Shown piece after piece: positions 7,278 to 15,286 of a stretch of 64,000 bases of DNA (positions are counted from its first letter, which is position 1; each line of letters opens with the position of its first letter). Made by a program: the position numbers and the translations under genes. The notes below the pieces were generated by a model. It did no database searches and was not told the DNA's origin. It was given only the letters and a program-made list of their open reading frames with translations. This stretch comes from Pseudomonas sp. R4-35-07. Its GTDB lineage: Bacteria; Pseudomonadota; Gammaproteobacteria; Pseudomonadales; Pseudomonadaceae. Location of the stretch: positions 4,216,001-4,280,000 of the forward strand of contig NZ_CP027732.1 in the NCBI RefSeq assembly GCF_003852235.1. Direction: 5' to 3'.

Positions 7278-9665
7278 CTATTCAACGCCGCTGCCACAGA
7301 GCTCCACCCGGTCCCTGCCCGTCTGCTTGGCGGTATACACCGCCGAGTCCGCGCGCAGCAGCAACCCGTCAATGCCTTCATCGACACGCCAGCTGGCCAC
7401 CCCAAAGCTGGCGGTGACGATGCCCGCCGGCGCCATCGGCGTGCTGCGCAACGACTGCCACAACTGCGTCGCCAAGTGGTAAGCCTGGGCGCCATCGGTG
7501 TGCGGGCATAGCACCACGAATTCTTCCCCACCCAACCGACAGAACACGTCGGTGCGGCGCAAGCGTTTGCTGATTCGCCTGCACAGCTCCTGCAACACAC
7601 CGTCCCCGGCGCCGTGCCCGTACTGGTCATTGACCCGCTTGAAGTGGTCGACATCCAGCATGATCACCGACAGCGCCCCCGACGTGCGGGTGTGGCGCAG
7701 CAGTTCGGCTTTCATGCGGTCCTGGAAATAGCGGCGATTGTGGATGCCCGTCAGGGAGTCAGTGATGGACAGCGTGCGCAACTCTTCTTCCACGCGCTTG
7801 AGGTCGGAAATATCCGACACATAACCGTGCCACAACGTACCGCCGCCGGGTAATTCCTCCGGCGTGGCCTCGCCACGAATCCAGCGCAGGCCGCGCTGGG
7901 GCAGCTGCACGCGATACTCTTCGCGCCAATGGCTCAGTTGCAGCGCCGACAAGCGTATCGACGCGCGTACCCGCTCAAGGTCCAGGGGGTGAATGCGTTC
8001 CAGGACTTTGCCCGCATCCTGCTGCAACACACCAAGCTCGATCTCATAGATATCGCGCATGCCTTCGCTGGCGTAAATGAAGCGCCAGCTGTTGTGGGGC
8101 TCCAGGGTGAACTGGAAAATGCCGCCAGGCACATGGGCACTGAGCTTTTTCAGCAAGCGATCGCGCGCGGCCAACGCTTCGTAGGCGCGCTTCTGCTCGG
8201 TAACATCCAGGTAAATCGCCAAGTGCCCGACCCACAGGCCATGGTCATCCAGCAACACCGTGACCAGCATATTGACGGTCAACGGGCTGCCGTCCTCGCG
8301 CACCAACGTCCACTCGCGGGCATCCTGTTGACCGTCGGGACTTTCCACCAGCATCGCCTGGCTCGGCGCGATACGCTTGCCCAGCGACACACTCAAGCGC
8401 GTGGCGCGGGTCTCGAGCTCGGCGGCCAGGTGCAGACTTTCCAACGTCAGGCGGCCCACCACGTGCTCGCCCTTGAACCCCAGCATCCGCTCGGCCCCGG
8501 CATTGAACATGTTGATGACACCGCGCAAGTCCGTGGCAATGATTGCGACGTGCGTCGCTGCATTCAGCACGCTGCGCAATTGACCATGCGCGCCCCGTAG
8601 CTCCTGTTCACGCATGCGCAACTGAGCGGTACGCTGCTCCACCAGGGTCAACGCCCGCTGGCGTTGGCTGACCAACACATAAAGCAAGGCACTGAGCAGC
8701 ACACTCAGCAGCACGCCCATAATCAGTATGGTGTTGGTCGAGGAATGGTTGGCCTTGTCGAATACCTCACTGGCACGCAGGCTCAGCGCGTAGACGTGGT
8801 CACCGAGGGTAAGACGTCGGGCGGCGACAAGGTCGCTGCCGCCCGGCGCATTGCTGGACGCATACAGCACACGCTGCTCAGTGTCGGAGGTGTCGACGAT
8901 CTGCATCGCCAGGTTATCCCGGTTCGCCTTGGGCAATCCATCGGCCACCAGTTGGCGCATGCTGATCACCGCCATGACGTAACCGTACGGCTGGGCATCG
9001 AGCGTCTTGCTGACCGGCGCCACCAGCAGCACCCCTGCGGCATAGGCCGGTTCCACGCCCACCAATTGCATGGGCTGGGACACCGCCACCTTGCCGCTTT
9101 TTTGCGCACGCTCCAGCACAGCGCGCCGCAGGGGTTGGGCCAGCAGATCAAACCCCAACGGCGAGCCCAACAGACTTTGGGTCTGGCTGTATAACACCGG
9201 TACATATTCATCGCGCTCGGAAGCGGGCGCCAACTCACCTGCCGAATTCAGTTCACGGATGTTGAAAGGTACGCCGCGCTGGCGCGAGATGTCCTGTTCA
9301 AACCGGCTGCGCTGATCCCGAAGCACACGCGGCGCCCAGGCATAGGCACGCGCATGCAACAACAAAGGCTGGGCGAAGCCGTCAAACTCGCTGCGAGACA
9401 CTTCGCCGGAATTGACGAAGAAGCGGCGCAGGCTATCCAGGCGCAGTTCCTGGTCTTCGAAGCGCTCCTGAATCCGGCTGTAGCGCTCATTGACCAGCAA
9501 CTGGAAGCGCTGGCGCACCTGCTGCTGATTGAGGTCGGCAGCGGCCCACGCGATGACCAGGGTCAGCGCGCTACCGATTGCCAGCACCACCAATGCCACC
9601 AGCCAAGCCGATGCCTGTTCACTGATAAAACCAAGGATCTTCGGGCGTACGGCTTGCATTGGCAT
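7278..9665 (-). CDS. Membrane-bound diguanylate cyclase with CHASE-type sensor, PAS domains and GGDEF
   Basis: 795 residues. Order: a transmembrane helix near 15-40, a periplasmic sensor region to about 290 of CHASE type (RSRFEQDISRQRGVPFNIRE), a second transmembrane helix near 295-320, a short coiled segment, two PAS/PAC units (about 355-480 and 490-620) and a GGDEF domain. The active site is GGEEF at 712-716. The RxxD inhibitory I-site is intact five residues upstream (RRTD at 703-706), so the enzyme should make c-di-GMP and be feedback-inhibited. No EAL domain follows. It is a single-gene unit. The signal sensed is unknown. Confidence 0.92.
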   Translation of the reverse strand: MPMQAVRPKILGFISEQASAWLVALVVLAIGSALTLVIAWAAADLNQQQVRQRFQLLVNERYSRIQERFEDQELRLDSLRRFFVNSGEVSRSEFDGFAQPLLLHARAYAWAPRVLRDQRSRFEQDISRQRGVPFNIRELNSAGELAPASERDEYVPVLYSQTQSLLGSPLGFDLLAQPLRRAVLERAQKSGKVAVSQPMQLVGVEPAYAAGVLLVAPVSKTLDAQPYGYVMAVISMRQLVADGLPKANRDNLAMQIVDTSDTEQRVLYASSNAPGGSDLVAARRLTLGDHVYALSLRASEVFDKANHSSTNTILIMGVLLSVLLSALLYVLVSQRQRALTLVEQRTAQLRMREQELRGAHGQLRSVLNAATHVAIIATDLRGVINMFNAGAERMLGFKGEHVVGRLTLESLHLAAELETRATRLSVSLGKRIAPSQAMLVESPDGQQDAREWTLVREDGSPLTVNMLVTVLLDDHGLWVGHLAIYLDVTEQKRAYEALAARDRLLKKLSAHVPGGIFQFTLEPHNSWRFIYASEGMRDIYEIELGVLQQDAGKVLERIHPLDLERVRASIRLSALQLSHWREEYRVQLPQRGLRWIRGEATPEELPGGGTLWHGYVSDISDLKRVEEELRTLSITDSLTGIHNRRYFQDRMKAELLRHTRTSGALSVIMLDVDHFKRVNDQYGHGAGDGVLQELCRRISKRLRRTDVFCRLGGEEFVVLCPHTDGAQAYHLATQLWQSLRSTPMAPAGIVTASFGVASWRVDEGIDGLLLRADSAVYTAKQTGRDRVELCGSGVE

Positions 9666-9762
9666 AGGCGATACTCACAACGCCAGCGTGCGGGGGTGTC
9701 ACTTTGGCTGGACGTTAAGTTATAGCCATCGGTGGGGGGTTTGACCAGCGTAAATACCTGCG

Positions 9763-9790
9763 GTGGCGAGGGAGCTTGCTCCCTCGCCAC
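9763..9790. repeat. Perfect 28-bp palindrome (REP-like)
   Basis: GTGGCGAGGGAGC, a TT loop, then GCTCCCTCGCCAC: two fully complementary 13-bp arms. It lies just downstream of rlmL and upstream of the diguanylate cyclase gene on the same strand. Its core (GGGAGCTTGCTCCC) relates to the REP family, but the flanks differ. There is no T-run, so it is not a classic terminator. Confidence 0.8.
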
Positions 9791-9795
9791 ACGCA

Positions 9796-12060
9796 TCAGC
9801 GGGCGGTAATTTTCCAGGCGCGGTGGATCTTGGCGTTACGCGCGAAATCCGGGTCGATGGTCTTGTCGCTGATCTCCTCGACCGCATAGCGTTCGCTGAG
9901 GTTGTCTTCCAGCTGGAACTTGCGGAAGTTGTTCGAGAAGTACAGCACGCCGCCCGGCGCCAGGCGCGCCATGGCCAGATCGAGCAATTGCACGTGGTCA
10001 CGCTGCACGTCGAAAATGCCTTCCATGCGCTTGGAGTTGGAGAAGGTCGGCGGGTCGATGAAAATCATGTCGAACTCATCGCGACTGGCTTCCAGCCACG
10101 CCATCACATCACCTTGTTCCAGGCGGTTCTTGTCGGAAAAGCCGTTGAGGGAGAAGTTGCGACGCGCCCAGTCCAGGTAGGTCTTGGACAAATCGACACT
10201 GGTGGTGCTGCGCGCGCCACCCTTGGCCGCGTGCACGCTGGCGGTGGCGGTGTAGCAATACAGGTTGAGGAAACGCTTGCCCGCCGCTTCCTTCTGAATG
10301 CGCAGGCGCATCGGGCGGTGGTCGAGGAACAGGCCGGTGTCCAGGTAGTCGGTGAGGTTGACCAGCAGCTTCACGCCACCTTCGCTGACCTCGGTGAACT
10401 TGCCCTGGGCGCTCTGACGCTCGTATTGCTTGGTGCCGCTCTGACGCTCGCGACGCTTGACCACCACGCGACTTTTGTCGACGTTCAGTGCCTGGGGAAT
10501 TGCCGCGAGCGCGTCAAACATGCGCGCCGAGGCTTTTTCCGGGTCGATGGACTTCGGCGCGGCGTATTCCTGCACATGCACCCAATCGTGATACAGGTCG
10601 ATAGCCATGGAGTACTCCGGCATATCGGCGTCGTACACGCGGTAGCAATCCACGCCTTCACGCTTGGCCCACTTGCCCAGCAGCTTGAGGTTCTTCTGCA
10701 GGCGGTTGGCGAACATTTGCCCGCCCTCGCTCAAGCGCGCCTGTTCGACCACCGGGGCCGGAGCTGGCTTGATCGGGTTGCCGTTCTTGTTGTACTGACG
10801 CTCGACCGGTTCGGTCGGAGCCTGGTCGTAAGCCGCTTGCTCACGTTCAGCCTGGCGCTGCTCCGGGGTACGACGCTCGCCGGTGACGAACTGATCCGGG
10901 TTGACCTTGATCAGCAACAATTTGCACGGCAACGCGCCGTTCCAGAACGAATACTGTTTGTGGCTGCGGATGCCCATGCGCTTGCCCAGGTCCGGCGCGC
11001 CGGTGAACACTGCGGCTTCCCAGCCCATGCAAGCCTGGCGCAGACGCTCGCCAAGGTTCTGGTAGAGGTACAACAGGCTGGCCTCGTCCCCCAAGCGCTC
11101 GCCGTACGGCGGGTTGCAGATCACCAGGCCTTTCTGGTTCTGGTCCGGGCGCGGCTCAAACGTGCCGACTTCGCCCTGGTACACCTTGATCCAGTGGCTC
11201 AGGCCGGCGCGCTCGATGTTGTTGCGGGCCGGCTGGATCAGACGCGGATCGGCTTCATAGCCACGCACCCACAGCGGGGTTTTGTTCATGCCGATAGCGG
11301 CGCGTTCGGTGGCCTCGGCGTGCAGCTTCTTCCACAACGCAGGGACGTGTCCGAGCCACGTGGTGAAGCCCCACAGTTCGCGATTGAGGTTGGGCGCCAT
11401 GTCGGCGGCGATCATTGCGCCTTCGACCAGGAAGGTGCCGACGCCGCACATCGGGTCGGTCAATGCGCCGCCTTCGGCAGCGATGCGCGGCCAGCCGGCG
11501 CGGATCAGGATCGCGGCCGCCAGGTTTTCCTTCAACGGCGCGGCACCCTGCTGCAGGCGGTAGCCGCGCTGGTGCAGGCTGTGGCCGGACAGGTCCAGGG
11601 ACAGGATGGCTTCGCCACGGTCCAGGCGCAGGTGGATGCGCAGGTCCGGGTTGATCTTGTCGATGGACGGACGTTCGCCAGCCGGGGTGCGCAGCTTGTC
11701 GACGATTGCATCCTTGACCTTCAGCGCGCCGAAGTGGGTGTTGTCGATGCCCGAGCCGTGACCGCTGAACTCCACCGCCAGCGTACCGTCGCTGACCATG
11801 TGGTCGGCCCATTCGATATCCAGCACGCCGTGGTAGAGGTCCTCGGCGTCCTTCATCGGGAAGCGCTTGAGCACCAGCAGCACCCGGTTGGCCAGACGCG
11901 ACCACAGGCACAGGCGGTAGGCGGTTTCCATGTCGGCCATGCCGCGCACGGCCGAGGTGTGCTCGCGGGCGTCCTCAAGGCCAAGCCCGACGGCTTCCTC
12001 GATCAGCAGGCCTTCGAGGCCCTTGGGGCAGGTGAGGAAGAGTTCAAAACGGTCCGACAT
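9796..12060 (-). CDS. rlmL: Bifunctional 23S rRNA methyltransferase RlmKL (m2G2445 and m7G2069)
   Basis: 754 residues carrying two methyltransferases. The N-terminal half has a THUMP domain and an RlmL-type catalytic domain with DPMCGVGTFLVEGA and the motif IV NPPYGERLGDE. The C-terminal half is RlmK/RlmI-like with FLDHRPMRLRIQ, FLNLYCYTATASVHAAKGGA and IDPPTFSNSKRM. The product modifies two guanosines of 23S rRNA during ribosome assembly. I chose the ATG at 12060 (MSDRFELFLTCPKGLE), matching where family members begin; GGA lies upstream. A longer in-frame start exists 24 bp upstream. It is divergent from rmf. Confidence 0.94.
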   Translation of the reverse strand: MSDRFELFLTCPKGLEGLLIEEAVGLGLEDAREHTSAVRGMADMETAYRLCLWSRLANRVLLVLKRFPMKDAEDLYHGVLDIEWADHMVSDGTLAVEFSGHGSGIDNTHFGALKVKDAIVDKLRTPAGERPSIDKINPDLRIHLRLDRGEAILSLDLSGHSLHQRGYRLQQGAAPLKENLAAAILIRAGWPRIAAEGGALTDPMCGVGTFLVEGAMIAADMAPNLNRELWGFTTWLGHVPALWKKLHAEATERAAIGMNKTPLWVRGYEADPRLIQPARNNIERAGLSHWIKVYQGEVGTFEPRPDQNQKGLVICNPPYGERLGDEASLLYLYQNLGERLRQACMGWEAAVFTGAPDLGKRMGIRSHKQYSFWNGALPCKLLLIKVNPDQFVTGERRTPEQRQAEREQAAYDQAPTEPVERQYNKNGNPIKPAPAPVVEQARLSEGGQMFANRLQKNLKLLGKWAKREGVDCYRVYDADMPEYSMAIDLYHDWVHVQEYAAPKSIDPEKASARMFDALAAIPQALNVDKSRVVVKRRERQSGTKQYERQSAQGKFTEVSEGGVKLLVNLTDYLDTGLFLDHRPMRLRIQKEAAGKRFLNLYCYTATASVHAAKGGARSTTSVDLSKTYLDWARRNFSLNGFSDKNRLEQGDVMAWLEASRDEFDMIFIDPPTFSNSKRMEGIFDVQRDHVQLLDLAMARLAPGGVLYFSNNFRKFQLEDNLSERYAVEEISDKTIDPDFARNAKIHRAWKITAR

Positions 12061-12462
12061 GGGGCATTCCAGGCTTTTCAGCAATCAATGAACGGGCGAC
12101 GCATCGCCGGTTCGGTTTTCAATCAAGCACTTTTCTTGAAGAGTGCTCGCGTGGCACGAATGTGCCGCTCCACCTCGTCTGACGGGCCTTTGGGCCTTTA
12201 GTGACGGGGCAGAAGAAGAATTTGAAGCAACAAAAAGAAATATTCCGACCCTTCGTCGAATAATAACCGACTGCAACAGGTGGGCATTCTCACCAAAGGA
12301 TTAAACACATTCTCTTCGCAGGGCACATCATAGCTGGCTTTGCCCTGGAAAAGGGGCGAAAAGCCATCCCAGCTTATGGCTATAGCATCGTTATCGTTAC
12401 GTGCTTATGACAAAACGATCATTGAATCCATGTGGCCTATTGGTTAGAACTCAACACAGGTT
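12061..12462. other. Long intergenic region between rlmL and rmf
   Basis: About 400 bp without a convincing gene. It should hold the rlmL promoter on the minus strand and the rmf promoter on the plus strand. The sequence is AT-richer than its surroundings from about 12220. One small hairpin (GGCACGAATGTGCC) is visible near 12152. A TATAGCAT that could act as a -10 lies near 12380. I see no open frame with a plausible start and Shine-Dalgarno. Confidence 0.4.
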
Positions 12463-12592
12463 GGCGCCGTAACGACGCCGACACATCGGCTCGCCACGCC
12501 GGCAGCGAGCCCACCAACGGCAGAAAAACTCTGCCCGGCCTCACACGAGGCCGAAGGATATCTAGACAGTCAACAAGTGAGGGAAACACCCT
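12463..12592 (+). promoter_or_regulatory. Structured 5' leader of rmf with overlapping helices
   Basis: Four short helices stand out. A is GGCG 12463-12466 with CGCC 12476-12479. B is GCCGA 12477-12481 with TCGGC 12486-12490. C is GGCTCGC 12488-12494 with GCGAGCC 12505-12511. D is GGCCTC 12537-12542 with GAGGCC 12547-12552. B shares bases with both A and C, so B and A+C are mutually exclusive folds. After D come AAGGATA and the Shine-Dalgarno GAGGGAA about 10 bp before the rmf ATG. Whether the region is transcribed as leader is inferred. Confidence 0.5.
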
Positions 12593-12808
12593 ATGAGAAG
12601 ACTTAAGCGTGATCCGTTGGAAAGAGCATTTTTACGCGGATATCAATATGGCGTTCATGGAAAATCCCGTGAGCTTTGCCCATTTACTCTACCGTCGGTG
12701 CGCCAAGCCTGGATCAATGGCTGGCGAGAAGGACGAGGCGACAACTGGGACGGTATGACTGGCACTGCGGGTATCCACAGACTCAACGAACTTCACGCCG
12801 TCGGCTAA
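12593..12808 (+). CDS. rmf: Ribosome modulation factor
   Basis: A 71-residue basic protein starting MRRLKRDPLERAFLRGYQYG and containing the family's CP and RQAWINGWREGR signatures. RMF binds 70S ribosomes near the peptidyl exit region in stationary phase and drives formation of inactive 100S dimers. Length is close to the Pseudomonas norm. GAGGG lies upstream of the ATG. The long structured leader suggests that expression is also set after transcription. An intrinsic terminator follows about 90 bp later. pyrD is convergent, and the order rlmL, rmf, pyrD is one I recall from other pseudomonads. Confidence 0.96.
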   Translation: MRRLKRDPLERAFLRGYQYGVHGKSRELCPFTLPSVRQAWINGWREGRGDNWDGMTGTAGIHRLNELHAVG

Positions 12809-12894
12809 TCAGGGCACTTAATTCCGACACATCAACTTGAATATGTAGCGACTTAACCACGCACGTCCTATCCGGGCGGCGGGCTTCGGCCCAG

Positions 12895-12918
12895 GGGCTC
12901 CTTTAGGGAGCCCTTTTT
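12895..12918 (+). terminator. Intrinsic terminator of rmf
   Basis: GGGCTCC pairs with GGAGCCC around TTTAG, followed by TTTTT. A second small hairpin, GGGC-TTCG-GCCC, lies directly upstream. Confidence 0.88.
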
Positions 12919-12940
12919 ATTGCCTGGCGCACAAGCGCCT

Positions 12941-13960
12941 TCAGCGCAGGGCGGCGATCGCGTCCACCGCTTCGCGAATCAGCGCGGGGCCTTTGTAGAT
13001 GAAACCGGAGTACAGCTGCACCAGGCTTGCGCCCGCCGCAATCTTTTCAGCCGCGTGTTTGCCTTCGGTGATACCCCCCACGGCGATGATCGGCAAGCGC
13101 CCCGCCAGTTCGGCCGCCAGCACCTTGACGATATGGGTGCTTTTGTCCCGCACCGGCGCGCCGGACAGACCGCCCGCCTCGTCACCGTGAGCGAGGCCTT
13201 CGACGCCCACACGGCTGAGGGTGGTGTTGGTCGCGATCACCGCATCCATGCCAGCGTTCATCAGGGCCTGGGCCACCAGCACGGTTTCTTCATCGCTCAT
13301 ATCGGGAGCGATCTTGATCGCCAATGGCACCCGCTTGCCGTGGCGCACTGCCAGGTCTTCCTGGCGCTGGCGCAATGCTTCGAGCAATTGCTTGAGGGAG
13401 TCGCCGAACTGCAGGCTGCGCAAGCCCGGGGTGTTGGGCGAGCTGACGTTGACGGTGACGTAGCTGGCATGGGCGTAGACCTTGTCCAGGCAGATCAGGT
13501 AATCGTCCACCGCGCGCTCTACCGGCGTGTCGAAATTCTTGCCGATGTTGATACCGAGGATGCCCTTGTACTTCGCCGCCTGAACCCGTGACAACAAATG
13601 GTCCACACCCAGATTGTTGAAGCCCATGCGGTTGATGATCGCCTCGGCTTCCGGCAGGCGGAAGATCCGGGGCTTGGGGTTACCAGGTTGCGGCCGAGGC
13701 GTCACGGTGCCGATTTCGACGAAACCGAAACCCAACTGCGCAAACCCGTCGATTGCCGCACCGTTCTTGTCCAGGCCGGCCGCCAGCCCGACCGGATTGG
13801 GAAATTCAAGGCCCATCACCGACACCGGCACCTTCGCCGCAGCCTTGCATACCAGGCCATTGAGCCCCAGGCGGCCACCCGCACCGATCAGGTCCAGGGA
13901 CAGATCGTGGGAGGTTTCCGGGGAGAGTTTGAACAACAGCTGGCGGGCCAGGGTATACAT
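12941..13960 (-). CDS. pyrD: Dihydroorotate dehydrogenase (quinone), class 2
   Basis: 339 residues, typical for the membrane-associated class 2 enzyme that oxidises dihydroorotate to orotate with quinone as acceptor in pyrimidine synthesis. The N-terminal amphipathic segment [19 protein letters not shown] is the membrane-anchoring helix of class 2. FMN-barrel motifs include [46 protein letters not shown] with the catalytic Ser, [10 protein letters not shown] and IIAVGGI near the end. It is a single gene, convergent with rmf. Confidence 0.96.
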   Translation of the reverse strand: MYTLARQLLFKLSPETSHDLSLDLIGAGGRLGLNGLVCKAAAKVPVSVMGLEFPNPVGLAAGLDKNGAAIDGFAQLGFGFVEIGTVTPRPQPGNPKPRIFRLPEAEAIINRMGFNNLGVDHLLSRVQAAKYKGILGINIGKNFDTPVERAVDDYLICLDKVYAHASYVTVNVSSPNTPGLRSLQFGDSLKQLLEALRQRQEDLAVRHGKRVPLAIKIAPDMSDEETVLVAQALMNAGMDAVIATNTTLSRVGVEGLAHGDEAGGLSGAPVRDKSTHIVKVLAAELAGRLPIIAVGGITEGKHAAEKIAAGASLVQLYSGFIYKGPALIREAVDAIAALR

Positions 13961-14045
13961 GGGCGGGCTAGACTCGGATGGCGGCGAAAGGTGGCGCGAT
14001 TATAGCCGGGGACACACGCTGCATGCGAGGCGTGCCGCCCAATCG

Positions 14046-14498
14046 TCAATTACGATGGGCCATCAGTGCCGCATAACGCGCCCAGACTTTTTCGGCGTAG
14101 CGCATGCGCAACGCGTCACGCTCCGCCCCGGCGCCCGCTCCCACATTGTAGGAACCCACCGCCGTCCAGTTATAGCCAAAACGCCGAACGAACCCCGCAA
14201 GAATCGAGGCACCGACCTCCACCGACAAACACGGCTCGCTCAACAGCCGCTCTTCGGTAATGCCCAGCTTGAGCAGGCGAGGCAGGTGACTGCTGTTGAT
14301 TTGCATCAAGCCGATATCATGCGTGCCATTAGCGTTGGCATAGTTGATCGCTTCTGCGCGGTACCCCGACTCTACCGCTGCGATGGCCTGCAGCAACTCC
14401 GGCTCGAAGTCGTAACGACGCGCCACTTCATCCCAGCAGTAGGCCAGGGCCTGGTTGCTGCCCATCAGCACGCCCAGCATCAGGCCTCTGCCCCACAC
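14046..14498 (-). CDS. Lytic transglycosylase of the IagB/IpgF type (T3SS-associated)
   Basis: About 150 residues. After a short hydrophobic leader (LMLGVLMGSNQALA, possible cleavage before YCWDE) comes a compact SLT domain: YDFEPELLQAIAAVESGY with the catalytic Glu, NGTHDIGLMQINSSHL and GYNWTAVGSYNVGAG. This size and opening match the small transglycosylases that clear peptidoglycan for type III secretion. I placed the start at GTG 14498, one base after the regulator's stop; ATG 14480 is the alternative. The open frame extends into the regulator, but that part is unlikely to be used. A transglycosylase directly after a HilA-like regulator is the hilA-iagB order of Salmonella SPI-1. Confidence 0.82.
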   Translation of the reverse strand: MWGRGLMLGVLMGSNQALAYCWDEVARRYDFEPELLQAIAAVESGYRAEAINYANANGTHDIGLMQINSSHLPRLLKLGITEERLLSEPCLSVEVGASILAGFVRRFGYNWTAVGSYNVGAGAGAERDALRMRYAEKVWARYAALMAHRN

Positions 14499-14499
14499 T

Positions 14500-14916
14500 T
14501 TAAACACTGCTGATCTGCCCGCACGCCGAACACACGTGCATGACGTGCTTGGGCTCGGCGTTCCGGACCTGCACAGGGCAGGTAAAACGGTAGCCCTTGC
14601 CATACACGGTCTTGATAAACCCTTTGTCGGCCTTCAAGTGTCTACGCAAGGCGTAGATGCAACGTGTCAATGACTCATCAGCCACCTCGCCCCGGGGCCA
14701 GGCAAGCGCCAACAAGCGGTCCTTGGTCATCAACGAACCGCCGGAAACCAGCAACAGTCGGAGCACGCTCCCCTCTTTGGGCGGCAGTTGAATATCGGTT
14801 TCCCTACCCGTGAGCCGACCATCTTCATGCAAGGTCCAGTGAGCGAAAACCAGGGAATTTGTCGATTCTTCAATTCCGATGTCCATAAGGCGTCCTGCAC
14901 ATTCGACTGCTGACAT
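14500..14916 (-). CDS. HilA-like winged-helix transcriptional regulator (OmpR-type DNA-binding domain only)
   Basis: 138 residues made almost wholly of an OmpR/ToxR-type winged helix: PPKEGSVLRLLLVSGG, then DRLLALAWPRGEVADESLTR, then ALRRHLKAD and the wing GFIKTVYGKGYRFTCPV at about 98-114. A short cysteine-containing tail (HVCSACGQISSV) follows. There is no receiver domain. Salmonella HilA has this domain at its N-terminus plus a long TPR part, so this is either a truncated HilA or a short relative. AAGGA precedes the ATG at 14916. The IagB-like gene is its immediate downstream neighbour. It may still be functional, because the frame is clean. Confidence 0.75.
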   Translation of the reverse strand: MSAVECAGRLMDIGIEESTNSLVFAHWTLHEDGRLTGRETDIQLPPKEGSVLRLLLVSGGSLMTKDRLLALAWPRGEVADESLTRCIYALRRHLKADKGFIKTVYGKGYRFTCPVQVRNAEPKHVMHVCSACGQISSV

Positions 14917-15047
14917 TCAAATCCTTCTTGCTGTGACGGCGCACTCGCCCGATGCCATGACTATAAAAACCTGTCTCACGTATCACGCTAGGAAAAACCC
15001 TATTCAGTCAGTGTTTTTCAGCGTCTCGTTGTAAGACAGTTCACCAC

Positions 15048-15269
15048 TCAACCCGAACGAGGTATCCATTCCTGATACACCTCATGCAATTCAACGCCTA
15101 ACCGGTCCTCCAGCTGCACCAGCTCACCCACAGCCATCAACTGCCCGTTGACCCGCACCTCCACGCAGTGGATGACCTCAGGCGCCAAAGGCAACACTTT
15201 CCCCGGCGCAAACGCAGCCAGACGCTTACGGCTGATCAATTGCTCCTGCAGCAGTATTTCCAGGTACAT
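15048..15269 (-). pseudogene. SctQ/SpaO-like type III secretion C-ring remnant (single SPOA domain)
   Basis: A 73-residue product consisting of one surface-presentation-of-antigens (SPOA, FliN-like) domain. The segment FAPGKVLPL followed by VEVRVNGQLMAVGELVQLED and RLGVELHEV is diagnostic. Full SctQ proteins are around 300 residues, so only the C-terminal SPOA domain remains. In several systems that piece is also made separately from an internal start. ATG 15269 has AAGG upstream. It lies 17 bp after the truncated secretin on the same strand. None of the genes that normally separate secretin from SctQ (export gate, ATPase, stalk) are here, so the ORF is best read as what survived a deletion. 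Confidence 0.72.
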
Positions 15270-15286
15270 GGACAAACGCCTTTTAT

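Noticed and set aside
9763..9790. Intrinsic terminator for rlmL
   Set aside because: The palindrome is strong, but there is no T-run on either strand. Kept as a repeat.
12152..12165. Small hairpin upstream of rlmL as an sRNA gene
   Set aside because: Only a 5-bp stem without promoter or terminator nearby.
9763..12201. An open frame of about 812 codons on the plus strand across rlmL
   Set aside because: It is antisense to a clear rlmL gene and has low-complexity Arg/Ala/Gln/Val-rich content typical of the opposite strand of GC-rich genes. No domain or ribosome site is visible.
14499..14603. N-terminal extension of the IagB-like protein overlapping the HilA-like gene
   Set aside because: The extension translates the regulator's coding sequence out of frame and has no signal-peptide character; starts at 14498 or 14480 fit better.
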